NCBI GenBank assembly: GCA_015680685.1
Contig: MNCI01020816.1
Span: forward strand, 433,754 to 497,753
Source of the DNA: Gnetum montanum
Lineage: Eukaryota > Streptophyta > Gnetopsida > Gnetales > Gnetaceae
DNA: 64,000 nucleotides
Direction: 5' to 3'
The position numbers and the translations under genes were made by a program. Shown in pieces: positions 35,541 to 47,611 of this stretch; position 1 is the first letter of the stretch, and every line of letters starts with the position of its first letter. Below the pieces are notes generated by a model, which was not told the origin of the DNA, did no database searches, and was given only the letters and a program-made list of their open reading frames with translations.

Positions 35541-38047
35541 TCATAGGTCATCTTCGCCCGCATTATCTTCACCCACATCATTGCCTGCTGTGTTGTTTCC
35601 TTCCATGTTGCCTTCCTCTACACTGCCTTCTTTTGCCTCTTCATTTCTGCCCTCTGTGGGCCTTGCACCCTCATCTGGGATCTTCATTGTAAAAGTGAAG
35701 TAGTTAGCTAGAGCAACACATGAAAGCTAGAATAGAGAATAAGCCTTTTCCATAGTAGAAAGTGACTAACCCGAGATGGTCCAGCATCCGCTTCGAAGGG
35801 TACGTGATCCAAATCAAGCCCGAGGTGGTTCCAGACCTCCTCCTCCATGATATTTTCCCAATTCCTATCGCTTGGTTCAGTGTCTGCAGCAGCTTTCTCC
35901 TTTTTGACGACCGTCCATCTCAGCGGTCCTAGAGAAAAGGAGGTGGTAACGGTCTCACCTATGGGAAGATCCACTTCCTGTTCAGGAGATTCAGTGACCG
36001 TTACTTGCTCCATGAACTTGCTGTAAGCTTCAGAAGCACCAATAGCATTCAGAAATTCTTCATAGGTAAACACCTTCACTGAAGCATCCTATTATAGTTT
36101 ACGATAGGTGGCACATTCTAGTTTATACATGTGTTTATGGTTTTTCTGAGACTGCACCCACAAGTAAACTCTAGCACTATAGTCTTTCTAGTTCTGGTTC
36201 TTTTGAGCTAGCAAGTCCATCTGCATCCACTGTTCTATTATCTCCTGGGTGGCCTCATTGTTACGCTACACAATTATCCAATATCTAGCATAATCTATGA
36301 TAGTTATGCATCAACTACCATAATTAGTATCATGAGCCATGAGGAACTCATTCCTAGGTTTGAGGTCTCCCACTTTGACGCTCAGTTTAGCCTTCTCTTT
36401 CTCAGTCCTCTGGACCCATTTTCATAAGTCCTCATTGACATGCCTACACTTCCACAAGGAGTGTGCCAAGTGCAAAGCACATTTGCTAGCCTCATCGTAT
36501 ATGCGACGAGGCACGTCGGCCACTTTGGATGGGAATGTAGGTATGACATCAGCTTTCAACACCCGTTTCAAGTTCCATTTGAGTCGAGAGGCTGTAACCA
36601 CACAAAGAGTGCATTAGTCACACTAGCGTAGCAAAGTTAGCAGCTCAAGACGTCTAGCAACCTCAAAGAGCCTAGCATAGCTACTTTACTTACCCACTTT
36701 AGGATCAACTTGTCTAAGATGGTCGATCATGTCATCGACGACCCCTTGCATGAACGTAAGCTTTTCAAGGGTCTTGGCCCATGGTTTTGGATGAATTAGA
36801 GGAGGTCCTACAACATTAACAATGGTGTCTATCATGTAATCAAGTGCATCGGTAATGACCAAGATGGACTACGATAAAGTTGTGAGCAATGCAAACGATA
36901 GTGTGAGGGCCCCTACCCAGTAAACCCTTCGGGGTGATAACGGGAGGATCACCCATTGACATATCATCGAATATGTTGTCAAACTCACTAGTGCCTAATT
37001 GCAGTTCCCTTCCTTTGTGGCTCAAAAATATGGCAACATCCTTAGCATTTGTCTACTCCCTCGATGCTGAACTACATTCGGTAGAGGGACCTCCGGCAAA
37101 AGTCCCTTTTCGGTCGAGGCGGGCTTCCTCTTTATTTGCTAATGCCTTTCTTTTCAAGGCACCAGCACCCTATTCATCCATAGGAGACTCCTCTTCATCT
37201 CTAAAAATGTCCTCCTCATCAATAGGAGGATTTTCCTTGATGACAAGAGCCCCTTCCTTAGTGACAGGAGCTTCTTCCCTCTTGACTGGGACCCTTTCCA
37301 CTATGACTAGGCCCCCTGCATCTTTATTTACCACCCCTGTCTTGGGGGCTGACACCTCTTCATCACCTTCTTCTTCCTCTGGCAGCAAAAAAAATTTTCA
37401 TGTTATAGCTTAAACCATGTTAGGTAAAGTAGGTGCTACACTATGCTATGCTGCATAGCGTAGCATAGCGTAGCAAGCATTTAATCAAAAGGCAAAGAGA
37501 CAATCACAAAGAAGAGCATTTATCGATGGGAGGCTGTGTCTTATGTAGCTTAAATCATAGTGATGGCCCCCCTTCTTCGACCGTACGGGAAGGCACCTCA
37601 TCTGGAGGAGGTCTCGTTCGTTGCAACTTAGTGGACACTATCTCTGCGATGAGACATTTCCCCTACGACATGCTACCTATAGTAGCAAGGGGCACCTCTC
37701 CCACACTGTCCTGGCCACGAACGTTGTAGGCCACCTGATCCTTAATCGTCATAGAAAATGACTCCCCAATAGCTTTTGGAGGCTCTTGGGCTTGGGTGGT
37801 TTGGAGGATTTGGCAGATCCATGGTTTAGAAGTTTGGTTATGATCTCGCATAATCCATAAGCCTAGCAGCTTGAAGGTGCTTGATCAGGGATTCTGAGGT
37901 CGTGTTGCATATCCAACGTTGGCTTTCATCTACCTCCCTATACTTGAAGTAGATGTTGGCCTCCTGGTTCCCAGAGGTAATCACTATCACCTCCTGGGAC
38001 TTCTTCACCCCTATAGTAGTTTGCAAAAAAAAAAAAAAAAGCAAAAA

Positions 38048-38081
<34 letters not shown>

Positions 38082-39626
38082 NTAGAGAAAGCACAAGTAG
38101 TAGGGAAAACAACAATGACACTCGAACATGCAATAACTTACTGTTTAGCTTACTAGGTTTAAACGGTAATGGGAATGGTAGAAGATCAACCAATAAATCT
38201 TCAATGACGATCGGTTTAAAGGGTGCCCATCCCTAAACCAACCAACAGGACTCCTTGCATCTATTGTAGAGTTTGGAATACTAGGTTGGATAGGTTTTAT
38301 ACTAACCCCCACATTGGCCTATCACACATGTGTGCATATTCTCAGCGAAAAAAAACTCTCGCAGTGCCATGTATGCTAAGGTCAACACATCCATATTGCT
38401 ATGAAGCCCATTCTTGTTGATGAAAAACCTGGTAACAAAAACACATTGTTAACATTTGGCTAGCATAGCAAACATTGCATAGCGTAGCGGAACATGGCTA
38501 CAAAACTCACCCACCAGCACTGTAAACAGTTCCTAGTGGGTTTTGGAAGCATGTTCCCATGTGATGCGCAATAAACAAAGTGTTGTAGGGATGGTAGCAA
38601 TTATACTTGGGCATCTCCTAGATCCAAGCCAAATGCCTCAAATTTTTTGGGTGTTGACTTGATCCTTCTCATTTTCCGCTGCTAATTGCTCCATCCATCA
38701 AAAATCTCAGAATACCCCAATTTTCCCTAGGCAATAGGGTTTCTGTTATTGCAGTTGCTACCTCCTTTGCCAGGTGTGACCAAATAATCACACTGAAGCA
38801 TTGGAGGAGAAATTGAAGGAACTCCTGTGCTCCCTCCTAGAACCAGACTACCTGCTACCCCACACGTGTATGGGGTAGAGGAACATTGGCCACTGGTTCA
38901 CTCACGCAGCACAGGATCCCCATGATTTCTAGGACAATCAATATTGGCCTTAGTGCTACCCTACACAACACAATAGTAAATGTTAGCACCATCTCTGAGT
39001 GGAATGCACATATAGTGTAGCAGAGTTAGCATTCGGCAGATAGCGTAGCATGATTCCATTCATGCACATAGCGTAGCAAAAAACATGAAGGCAATATTGT
39101 AGCAAAATTAGCTTAGCATAGCAACAAAGTGATTAGCCCTAACAAAGCGATTAGCATCATGCCATGATAGAACATGTGTTACGTTGTCACATCATGCACA
39201 TGGCCAAACCCTCCCGAGGGTCATAGGCTACGCTATTTGCATGCCAAGTCGCTCAAATTGTCCAAGCCTCTACAGTAATGAAAGCCACATCAATGGTGGT
39301 CTAGGCGGCCTTGCATGCAATCTTAGCGTAGCGTCTGTACATCCGCCGTAGCCGAAATGGCAATAGCGACTGTGTAAGGGCCAAAACAACGACAACACGA
39401 TGACAAAAAAACATAGATAGCTAAACAAAAATTGTAGAAAAAAAATAAGAAAAGAAAAAATAATAATAGAGGCATAAGAAAATAGAGGAAGCATAGCAGC
39501 CTACCAGGCCAATGGTGTCTCCTCTCGCACTGTTACGCATCCCTGTGAGACATGCCCTAGGGTTTCCTTCACTTCGTCGACCTTGGCGAGTGCTAGGTGT
39601 TTGCATTCTTTCTTGGGAGCCATCAT
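35541..39626 (-). pseudogene. Antisense multi-exon gene with NLI/FCP1-like domain, element 4
   Basis: Minus-strand ATG at 39626 (MMAPKKECKHLALAK). Clear exons: exon 1 39626-39505 (122 nt, phase 2), exon 2 38960-38521, exon 3 38428-38154 (275 nt, exactly as in element 2), exon 4 from 38010. Exon 2 holds RPILIVLEIMGILC, FLQFLLQCFSVIIWSHL and YNTLFIAHHMGTCFQNPLG. Exon 4 lacks the FFGIPSDSLL segment of element 2 (a deletion of about 600 bp). Its donor reads ATAAAT and looks lost. Acidic exons follow, then a coiled-coil exon (about 36595-35770). The last exon encodes an acidic tail ending VGEDNAGEDDL with a stop at 35541. Stops and one indel in exon 2 make it a pseudogene. The poly-A run at 38024-38081 (single N at 38082) is the T-rich tract of intron 3. 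Confidence 0.7.
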
Positions 39627-39780
39627 CTTGCTTGCTGACTCCTTCTTCATTGCTATGTATGTTGAATCACCTTGCTCTCTATTGGCACAATTGCTCTACG
39701 CTCTAGATGTGGGCTTTGCACTTCGAATGTCAACTCTACGCTGTTACGGTGAAAATGACGAGTTTACCAAGGGTTAATCC

Positions 39781-39790
39781 CTATTTATAG
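39781..39790 (-). promoter_or_regulatory. TATA box of the antisense gene, element 4
   Basis: CTATAAATAG on the minus strand, about 155 bp upstream of the ATG at 39626; an excellent match to the plant consensus. Confidence 0.65.
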
Positions 39791-39959
39791 TCGTAATGGT
39801 GAAAAGGAAACTTGTCATTCTCTCTCCTCGTTTAATATGGAGTATTCCATGTAGTGTAGCATGCCCGCCACGACATAGTAGCACTATTCACATTAAGACA
39901 AGTGGGTCTGGGCGAAAAGCCTTGACACGCTTCAAACTAGCCATTTGCCTTCATAAAAA

Positions 39960-40320
39960 TATTTTATTAGCGGTCCGCAAAGATCTTAAACTAGCAATCC
40001 TAATGCATAGTTTCGATCTAGTTAGCAGTTCGCAAAGACCTTAAACTAGCAATCCTAACACGTAGTTTTGATCTAGTTAGCAGTCCAGAAAGACCTTAAA
40101 CTAGCAATCCTAAGGCGTAGTTTCGATCTAGTTAGTGGTCCACAAAGACCCTAAACTAGCAATCCTAACATGTAGTTTCGATCTAGTTAGCGGTTCACAA
40201 AGACCTTAAACTAGCAGTTTCACATTTTTACATTAGCAGTTTTGCATTTTTACACTAGCAGTTTTGCATGTTTACTTCCAGGCGGTCTGCTACGACCTTA
40301 AATTGGAAAATCTTAAGCTT
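39960..40320 (+). repeat. Short-motif cluster between antisense promoter and pol, element 4
   Basis: Five near-identical ~58-bp units: GGTCCACAAAGACCTTAAAC, TAGCAATCCTAACACGTAG, TTTCGATCTAGTTAGC, followed by single copies. Related to the clusters after gag-pro and after integrase. Confidence 0.75.
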
Positions 40321-40417
40321 TCTATCATACTTTTCATTTATCTCTATTGCTCACATTTCATTGCTACTTTGCAAATTTTCACTATGCATAGTTACTACAA
40401 AAAGGTACCTCTTGACT

Positions 40418-40440
40418 AGACTTTCATCTCATTTTGGTAG
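40418..40440 (+). promoter_or_regulatory. 3' splice site before pol, element 4
   Basis: CTTTCATCTCATTTTGGTAG with AG at 40439-40440, 12 bases before the pol ATG (40452). Confidence 0.6.
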
Positions 40441-42796
40441 GTTGAGTAAGAATGGAAATCCATCATGATCTCTCTTCACCTTTAGCTTTAGCAGGTCCAT
40501 ATGGAAAACTTGCAAGACAACTGAACCCAGGGCTAATAGACTGGGAATCACTCGTAGTTAGCACCGTAGCATCCTTAGAAGCATCCCCAGACTAGCCTAA
40601 ACATGTGGTCCAAGCCCTAGATTTAGAGGCCGGGGATGTAATTGAGGACCCTCTCATTGAAATGCCTGTGACCACATCCAGGGGGGGAGATAAAAGCACT
40701 GAAACTTGGTTCCCTCCTAGATTCACAAACACACAAAGATGTAGCCAAAATTCTTTAAGATAACATTGAAATCTTTGCATGGTCATACAACGACATGCCA
40801 GGTTTAGATTTGAGGCTGATATAGCACAACATCGTCTTATACCCGTGCATGAAAGCGGTTAAGAAGAAGGCTTGCAAGGTTAAACTAGAGATTGCACTGG
40901 CTATATGGGATGAAATCACCAAGCTATACCAGGCTAGTTTCATTTGAGCAGTTGATTACTTGAAATGGGTGTCTAACATCATTGTAGTTTGTAAGAAAAT
41001 GGGAGGGATACGAATTTGTATAAACTTCTGGGATCTGAACAAGGCAATGATGAAAGAAGATTTCCCACTTCCGAGTATTGATCAACTCATTGACACTATG
41101 GTTGGTCATTCTTTGTTATCCTTCATGGATGGTTTCTCCGGCCACAACCAAATTCGCATTAACTCAGAGCATCAGTTAACAACAACCTCCATGGCCCCAT
41201 GGGGTACCTTTTGTTACACTATGATGCCTTTTGGGCTCAAGAATGCCGGAGCAACCTACCTGTGAGCCATGACTTACATCTTTAGCGACTACATCTTAGA
41301 AATACTGAATGATTACGTGGATGATATAGTGGTCAAATCTAAAGAAGTTGCTAATCATCCCAATGATCTAGGTGTAGTCCTCAAGTGTTGCTAGATGCAC
41401 AATTTATGTCTCAATCCAAAGAAGTGTGTCTTTGGGGTGAGAACCGGATGCATGTTAGGGTTAATAGTATCAGAGGCTGAAATATGAGTGGACCTTGACA
41501 AAGTCAAGGCCATCGTTAACCTAGCGCCACCTACAAATCTTAAGGAATTATGTGGGTTACAAGGTAGAGTACAATTCATCAGAAGGTTTATAGCAAAATT
41601 AACCGACAAGTTACACCCCATGCAACATCTACTAAAGAAAGGGGTTAACTTCAAATGGACACCATAGTGCCAACAAGCCTTTGATGATCTGAAGAAAGAC
41701 CTTTTGCACCTCCCAACTATTTACCCACCACAAAGGGATAAGCCTTTCTTCATCTACCTTGCCACCTCAGACATGTCTATCGTAGCATTGTTATGTCAGA
41801 AACAAGATGACGGTTTTGAGATACCAGTGTACTACCTAAGTCATGCACTGATAGCATATGAAAAGAAATACAATGAGGTGGAGAGACACTACCTTGCCTT
41901 AGTGTTTGCATTAAAGAAGTGGAGACACTACCTATTTCGTAGAAAGATTAACATTATTTGCAAGAGCAACATACTCCGGGCTATCACAAAAAATCTGTAT
42001 GAAAGCAGTAGGATAGCTTGATGGAAAGAAATAATAGTAGAATTTGATTTACATTATGTGAGACAATCGTTGACAAAAGGTCAAGCCATAGCAACGCAAC
42101 TTATGACCTCACCTATCGACGACCAAGTGATCATAGATCCCGAATTCCCAGATGAGCATGTTAGCACTGTCAACACCATCCCATTGCATCTTGAAGATAC
42201 TTTGCATTTCCACGGTGCCAAAACCATGTGAGGGGGTAGTGTAGCTACTATCATTACATTCCCCTCTGGGAGAATTCATCCTTTTGCTTATCGTTTTACG
42301 TTCCCTTGTAAAAACAATGTGGCAGAGTACTAGGGGTTTCTCAGGGACCTCTTAGCAGCCCAAGCATTAAGCATACAATACCTGGCAATTTGCGGAGATT
42401 CACAACTAGTTGTGAATCAAATCACCGAGGTCTATGCCTACAAGGCTACACACCTGCAACCCTACTGCGACTTAGCAAAAATCCTACTTAAATAGTTTGC
42501 AACAATGGACATGCAACACATGCCACACAACGAAAACACTGTAGTAGATGCCTTGGCCACCCTAGTGTTAAATATTCCACCACACTTGTTCGCAAGTCTT
42601 TCAACCTCAATTATCGAGTGTACTGAGCCTATCACTCAGGTGGTACATGTAGCCTCTGTTATCGTTGCGGATACCCAAGAGTGGTATGCCAACATTAAAG
42701 CCTACCTGCAACATGGTGAGCCCCCAAGTAGATTGACATCTACCTAGAGAGATGCGATTTGTAAGCATGCTCAACAATATGTGCTTATGGGAGATA

Positions 42797-42801
42797 ATGC
42801 C
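42797..42801. repeat. Target site duplication ATGCC, left copy
   Basis: ATGCC directly before the solo LTR start; repeated at 44672-44676. Confidence 0.9.
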
Positions 42802-44671
42802 TGAAACACCACAAAATTTTGAGCTTCGTACTTCTCCAACAAGAATCAAGCTAAGTCATGATGCTCCCCAGCATGACTAAAGGTTGAGGACCTCATAGGT
42901 AGCTTTAAATGGAGTCAAACTAAGCAAGAAATGGTTCCCTGGGACCCATAGAAGACTATGATGACATCTGGCATCAGACTTGGTAAATCTTGAGCTCAAA
43001 ATACTTGGTTTTCACTAAGTATGCATCCTGTACGTTGGCCTACACATGCTTAGCGTACAGCCCAGCATACAGTAACTTTTGGGTCCCCAAAATGAGTCAA
43101 AACATGCCAGAAATGAGCATCTGGACCCCCTAGGACCTTCCCCAAGGTCCCCAGTAGCTCTTAGGCACTGGAAAATCAAATTTTGGGCTCCAAATGATGG
43201 TCTTTTATTCCTCTACGCCCAGCGTAGAGTAATTTTTCGGCCCCCAAAATGAGTCAAAACATGCCAGAACTAAGCATATGGACCCCCCAAGACCTTCCCC
43301 AGGGTCCTCAGCAGCTCTCAGGCACTTGAAAATCAAATTTTTGGCTCCAAATGATGGTCTTTCATTCCTCTACGCCTAGCGTATACGCCCAGCGTAGAGC
43401 CCATCGTAAAGCAACTTTTGGGCCCCAGAAATGAGTCAAAACATGCCAGAACGGAGCGTTTGGACCCCCTAGGACCTTTCCCAGGGTCCCCAATAGCTCT
43501 TAGGTACTTGAAAATCAAATTTTGGGCTCCAAATGATGGTCTTTCATTCCTCTATGCCCAGCATAGAGCCCAGCGTAGAGCAACTTTTGGGCTCCAGAAA
43601 TGAGTCAAAACATGCTAGAACTAAGAGTATGCACCCCCAAGACCTTCCCCAAGGTCCCTAGTAGCTCTTAGGTACTTAAAAATCAAATTTTTGGCTCCAA
43701 ATGATGGTCTTTCATTCCTCTATGCCCAGCGTAGAGCAACTTTTGGGCCCCAGAAATGAGTCAAAACATGCCAGAACTGAGTGTCTGGACCTCCAAGTAC
43801 CTTCCCCAAGGTTCCCAGTAGCTCTCAAGCACCCAAAAATCAAGTTTTAACCCTAAAATGAAGCATTTTCATGTGTATACGCTGGGTACATTTTTGGTGT
43901 ACGCTGGCATGCTGTACGTTGGCATCTTGTACACTGGCATCCATGTACGTTGGCATGCTGTACACTGGCATCCATGTATGCTAGTATGTTGTACACTATA
44001 CAGTTGTAATTTTTTTTTGCACTCGGTCAACACGCCACGTGTCACCCAACCCGAGTCTAATGTCTAAACTTGTATAAAAATCCCAATTTTTCATTAGATC
44101 GAGGGGGGAAAATTTGAGCAAATCAGAGAGAAAATCAGAGATGGTAAGAACTAGAGTAGAGAACCTTGTACACTAGACATCAACTCTGTACACTAAGCAT
44201 ACAGCCTCTACGTTGTGCCTACAGTTTGAACCAGCCCATAGTCATCCCTACATCCACCGGGGCTATTCATCTGCCTTGTGTGAAAGCCACAACTACGGTA
44301 GACCGGTGCATTGTAACTCTCACTTTGCAGTAATATTGCTGCATTTTCTTCCTAAAATTTGTTATAGTTTTCCATTTATTGTTGCATGTTTGCTATTTAT
44401 GCTCTGGTACGTTTACGCTTCGTTTACATCAGTTACGCTGTTTACGCCTCGTTTCACATCGGTTACGCTGTTTACGTATAACCCAGCGTATAGCACTTCG
44501 GTGTATGTTTGGGAAAATCCTTGCCTGATCCGCGTGCGGATCACTCAAGGTACTCTGCCATCGTTAAATTCCAGCTTACCCTCAAGCGAAGGTAGGGTCT
44601 TCTGTGCGTGTTCGGTGATCCCCCGGTTTCTGTTTCCTTCTAGCCGGAGACCGACGATTTTGGACGGTACA
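42802..44671 (+). mobile_element. Solo LTR inside integrase of element 4
   Basis: 1,870 bp, starts TGAAACACCACAAAATTTTG, ends GGACGGTACA, flanked by a perfect 5-bp duplication. No internal region is present, so it is the product of recombination between two LTRs. The terminal bases match the other LTRs, but the body is a different subfamily rich in CCCAGCGTAGAG. TATA-like TATAAAAA at 44073-44080. CpG-rich compared with its surroundings, suggesting the youngest insertion here. Confidence 0.9.
43020..43855. repeat. Five ~156-182 bp tandem repeats in the solo LTR
   Basis: The anchor AATGAGTCAAAACATGCCAG (one copy slightly changed) recurs at 43091, 43248, 43430, 43599 and 43755. Length differences come mainly from different numbers of the CCCAGCGTAGAG box. 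Confidence 0.9.
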
Positions 44672-44676
44672 ATGCC
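44672..44676. repeat. Target site duplication ATGCC, right copy
   Basis: Matches 42797-42801; the integrase frame resumes directly after it. Confidence 0.9.
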
Positions 44677-45799
44677 CTATGCAAACGCTCCTATGACGGG
44701 ATATTGCTAGCATGTGTAAATGAGGAGCTAGCACAAAAGGTGATTAATGAAGTACACAAGGGATTGTGTGGTGAATACATAGCACCTAGGGCTATGGCTG
44801 CAAAAATTAGACGTCTAGGGTACTACTAGCCTCACATGGAGCATGATTTCCTGGCCAAAGTCAAGACGTGTGATACGTGCCAACGATACACAAATCTCAT
44901 ACAGGTTTCACCTACAGAGATGCATCCAACGCAAATCACGTGGCCTTTCCAACGATGGGGACTAGACCTCATAGGACCTCTCATGCCTGAATAGCTTCAT
45001 CATCACCGCCACTGAGTATTTTACCAAGTGGGTAGAGCCTATTCCCCTGAGGAAGACTACATCTTAGCAGATTTGCCACTTCATCTTGGACAACATCATG
45101 ACAAGGTTTGGGCTTCCCATGACTATTGTGACCAACAATGGGCCATAGTTTAGTAGTGTGGAAACCTGAACCTTTTGCAGCAATCTTGGCATCAGATAAT
45201 CATTATCCTCACCATATTACCCATAGGAAAATGGACAAGTAGAAGCTATAAATAAGTCCATCATCAACTTGTTGAAGAGAATGCTTAACAACAGCAAGAG
45301 GCAATGGCATGAGAAAATTCTCTATGTGCTATGGGCTTATAGGATGACATGTAGGACTACGACAGGTAAGAAACCTTATAGTCTTGTTTATGGATCTGAA
45401 GTAGTGTTACCTCTTGAATTGCAGGTGCCATCACTCTAGATGATCCTATTGAATGTCATGAGTGAAGCCTAGAAAAACGAGTTAAGGATCATCGACCTTG
45501 ACTTAATAGAGGAGGAACATGCACAAATACTAGGTCACATAGAGCATTACCAGAACAAGTAACGGTGAAAACATCATGCAAATCTGCATCAATGGCCAAT
45601 ACAGAAAGGAGACCTCATTCTCAAGGTTGTCCATGAGCATATGAACAAATTCTCAGCAAACTGGGAAGGTCCATACATGGTCACAAAAGCCTTTAGGAAT
45701 GGGGCCTTCAAGCTAGCAGACATGGATGATAACAAGTTTGCAAATTTGGTGAATCACTCATATCTCAAGCCATACTACATCTAATGCATGAAGCAGATA

Positions 45800-46225
45800 A
45801 GCAAATGTTTGCTACGACGTAAAATTGGTAAAGGTAAGCAGATGTCCGCTACGACGTAAAACTAGCAAAGGTAAGCAAACGTCCACTACAACGTAAAATT
45901 GGCAAAGCACATTTGCTACGAGGTAAAACTAGCAAAGCTCATTCGCTATGATGTAAAACTAGCACATACAGTCTGCTATGACTATAAACTAGCATAGATG
46001 GTCTACTAGGACCTTAAACAAGCTCATCCACCATCCGCTACGATGTAAAACTAGCACAGCGGTCTGCTAGGACCTTAAAATAGCACAGTGACCATCTGCT
46101 ATGACGTTAAACCAACACATACTATCTGCTAGGACCTTAAACTAGAATAGTAGTCTGCTAGGACCTTAAATTAGTACACCGCAGTCTACTAAGACCTTAA
46201 ACTAGCACATCATGGTCTACCAGGA
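45800..46225 (+). repeat. Short-motif cluster after integrase, element 4
   Basis: About fourteen units of ~30 bp: GCTACGACGTAAAACTAGCA grading into CTGCTAGGACCTTAAACTAG. Confidence 0.8.
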
Positions 46226-47596
46226 TCTTAAACTAGGTTCGCGGCACATCCCCAGCATGCATCTATGCCAGTACACAATAAGTGAGTGTGCACAGTGCTG
46301 ACATGGGGTAGGATGTTGCAGTTCGAGAATGCAGTTCACGACACCAAGAAAACACCCTCTGGAACATATGGAGTGCCATTGCTCTTGGTATCTTGCTAAT
46401 CCTCCGGAGATGTCGTATGACATCCTGCTGACCCTCTAGACCTACTGCTGTCATGGCTCATTGCCCTAGCAGTAGCTTTCCTGGTTAGCGCCTGTTGCTA
46501 GAGTTTCAATAGTATTATGGCCCAGCCACAATATTGTTATCCTCTAGCCCTTGCCTGCACCCAAGCGTAAGAGATGTTTAGCTGCTAGGTAGCCCATCTC
46601 ACAACTGAACTGATAATGCTTGCCTTGGGTAGGGATTCCTGAGCATCTGCATTCATAGTGACTCCTAGCCTCCTTGGTGCCAACTCCTCCACATTGATGT
46701 TGTCAAGGCCACTGCTGGCCTTCCTAGTTTGGATGTCGCATGCCTCAACAATAATGTCCAAAGCTCCAGTAACATCCACAGCAAGCAAGACCTTTGCTTT
46801 CGTTTTGCATCATGGTTGTTTCTCCTGGTTTGTTTTCTGTTGTGTTTGCAGGGTGCGTTCCAAAGGGGCATCAGTCAGAGGTGCATTTCGCCATGGTGGC
46901 AGGACACTACATAGTTCCACTATGTTAGTCTTGACTAGCTTAGCTACTTTGGAGTGTACATCCTGTCCTTCCCCTTTAGCTACCTTATCTCATTTCTTAC
47001 ACTTGCAATCCACTCTCTCCCCTCTTCTACAAGCTTTTCCTGATGCCTGTCAAGCCCTATGATCTACTCAACCACAAAGTCCATGACATGTGTAACATAG
47101 CTCATCGCATGGGAAGCATCTATAGGTAGCTTAAAGCCCCATGTGAATGTAACATAACTCATCCTAGGAAAGAAACACTTGTCTTGTGACAAGGTTATTT
47201 GCAAATGTAAAAGGCAAAACAACAAAAGAAAAGCGTAAAAGAGTGAAGCTCACAAAAAAACGTGCTTAGAACAAATGGCACATAAGTTGTTTCGCAATCA
47301 TCCTCTCTAAGCATTTCGACGAGAGGTCGAAGGTTAGCAAAAGAAAAGATGACCATGTAAAAAACTCCCTCACAAGCACTCCAACGAGGGATTATGCTAA
47401 GTTTCATCTTTACCATTTTCCTGAACCTCCTTCCTCCCTGCTTAACCCTTCCTTTTTCCATGCATAACCAATGCAACACTCCTAAGCACCATTAAGTGAC
47501 ATCTTGGCGATCACCAAAGAGTGATGTTAGCGTTTTTTCTTTCATGGTGTTTCATATTCTTTGTTGGCGTCTCTCTGGTCCATCCTCCAGATGTCG
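46226..47596 (+). other. 3' non-coding region of element 4
   Basis: Collinear with 21921-23480. The longest ORF (46658-47062) is not kept in the other copies. A long pyrimidine tract ends TGTTGTGTTTGCAG (AG at 46850-46851), a strong acceptor candidate. Confidence 0.5.
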
Positions 47597-47611
47597 ACAA
47601 AGAGGGGCCAA
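47597..47611 (+). other. Polypurine tract of element 4
   Basis: ACAAAGAGGGGCCAA directly before the LTR start. Confidence 0.8.

Larger units (their letters stand above)
40452..45784 (+). pseudogene. pol: pol, element 4 (split by a solo LTR)
   Basis: Starts at ATG 40452. RT covers about 40880-41460, with YVDD intact at 41314-41325. The Ty3 RNase H is about 41640-42080 (YYLSHAL, YNEVERHYLALVFALKKWRHYL), and the archaeal-type RNase H about 42190-42560 (ICGDSQLVVNQITEVYAYKA, DALATL). Integrase is interrupted after GDNA at 42801 and resumes at 44677; removing the insert and one copy of ATGCC restores collinearity with the other copies. The zinc region has HKGLC and CDTCQ, the core WGLDLIGPLMP and VTNNGP (Asp to Asn), and the end NHSYLKPYYI-stop at 45784. 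A frameshift lies between about 40560 and 40960, with scattered stops. Confidence 0.85.

Noticed and set aside
36934-37413. 159-codon plus-strand ORF, Ser-rich
   Set aside because: It is the mirror of the acidic antisense exon on the minus strand; the minus frame is the one with counterparts in the other elements.
38024-38082. Poly-A run as the tail of a retroposed mRNA
   Set aside because: On the minus strand it is a T-rich tract ending in an acceptor (ACTATAG) at exon 4 of the antisense gene; no retroposed gene body lies beside it.
39960-40320. CRISPR-like regular repeats
   Set aside because: Repeats vary, 'spacers' are themselves repeated, there are no cas genes and the context is a plant retrotransposon.
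44213-44710. 165-codon plus-strand ORF
   Set aside because: Lies in the solo LTR downstream of its TATA-like site and runs over its end into integrase; no similarity recognised.
46658-47062. 134-codon ORF in the 3' region of element 4, possible envelope-like gene
   Set aside because: No matching frame in elements 1 or 3, no convincing signal peptide plus membrane anchor, and a conserved splice acceptor runs through it.
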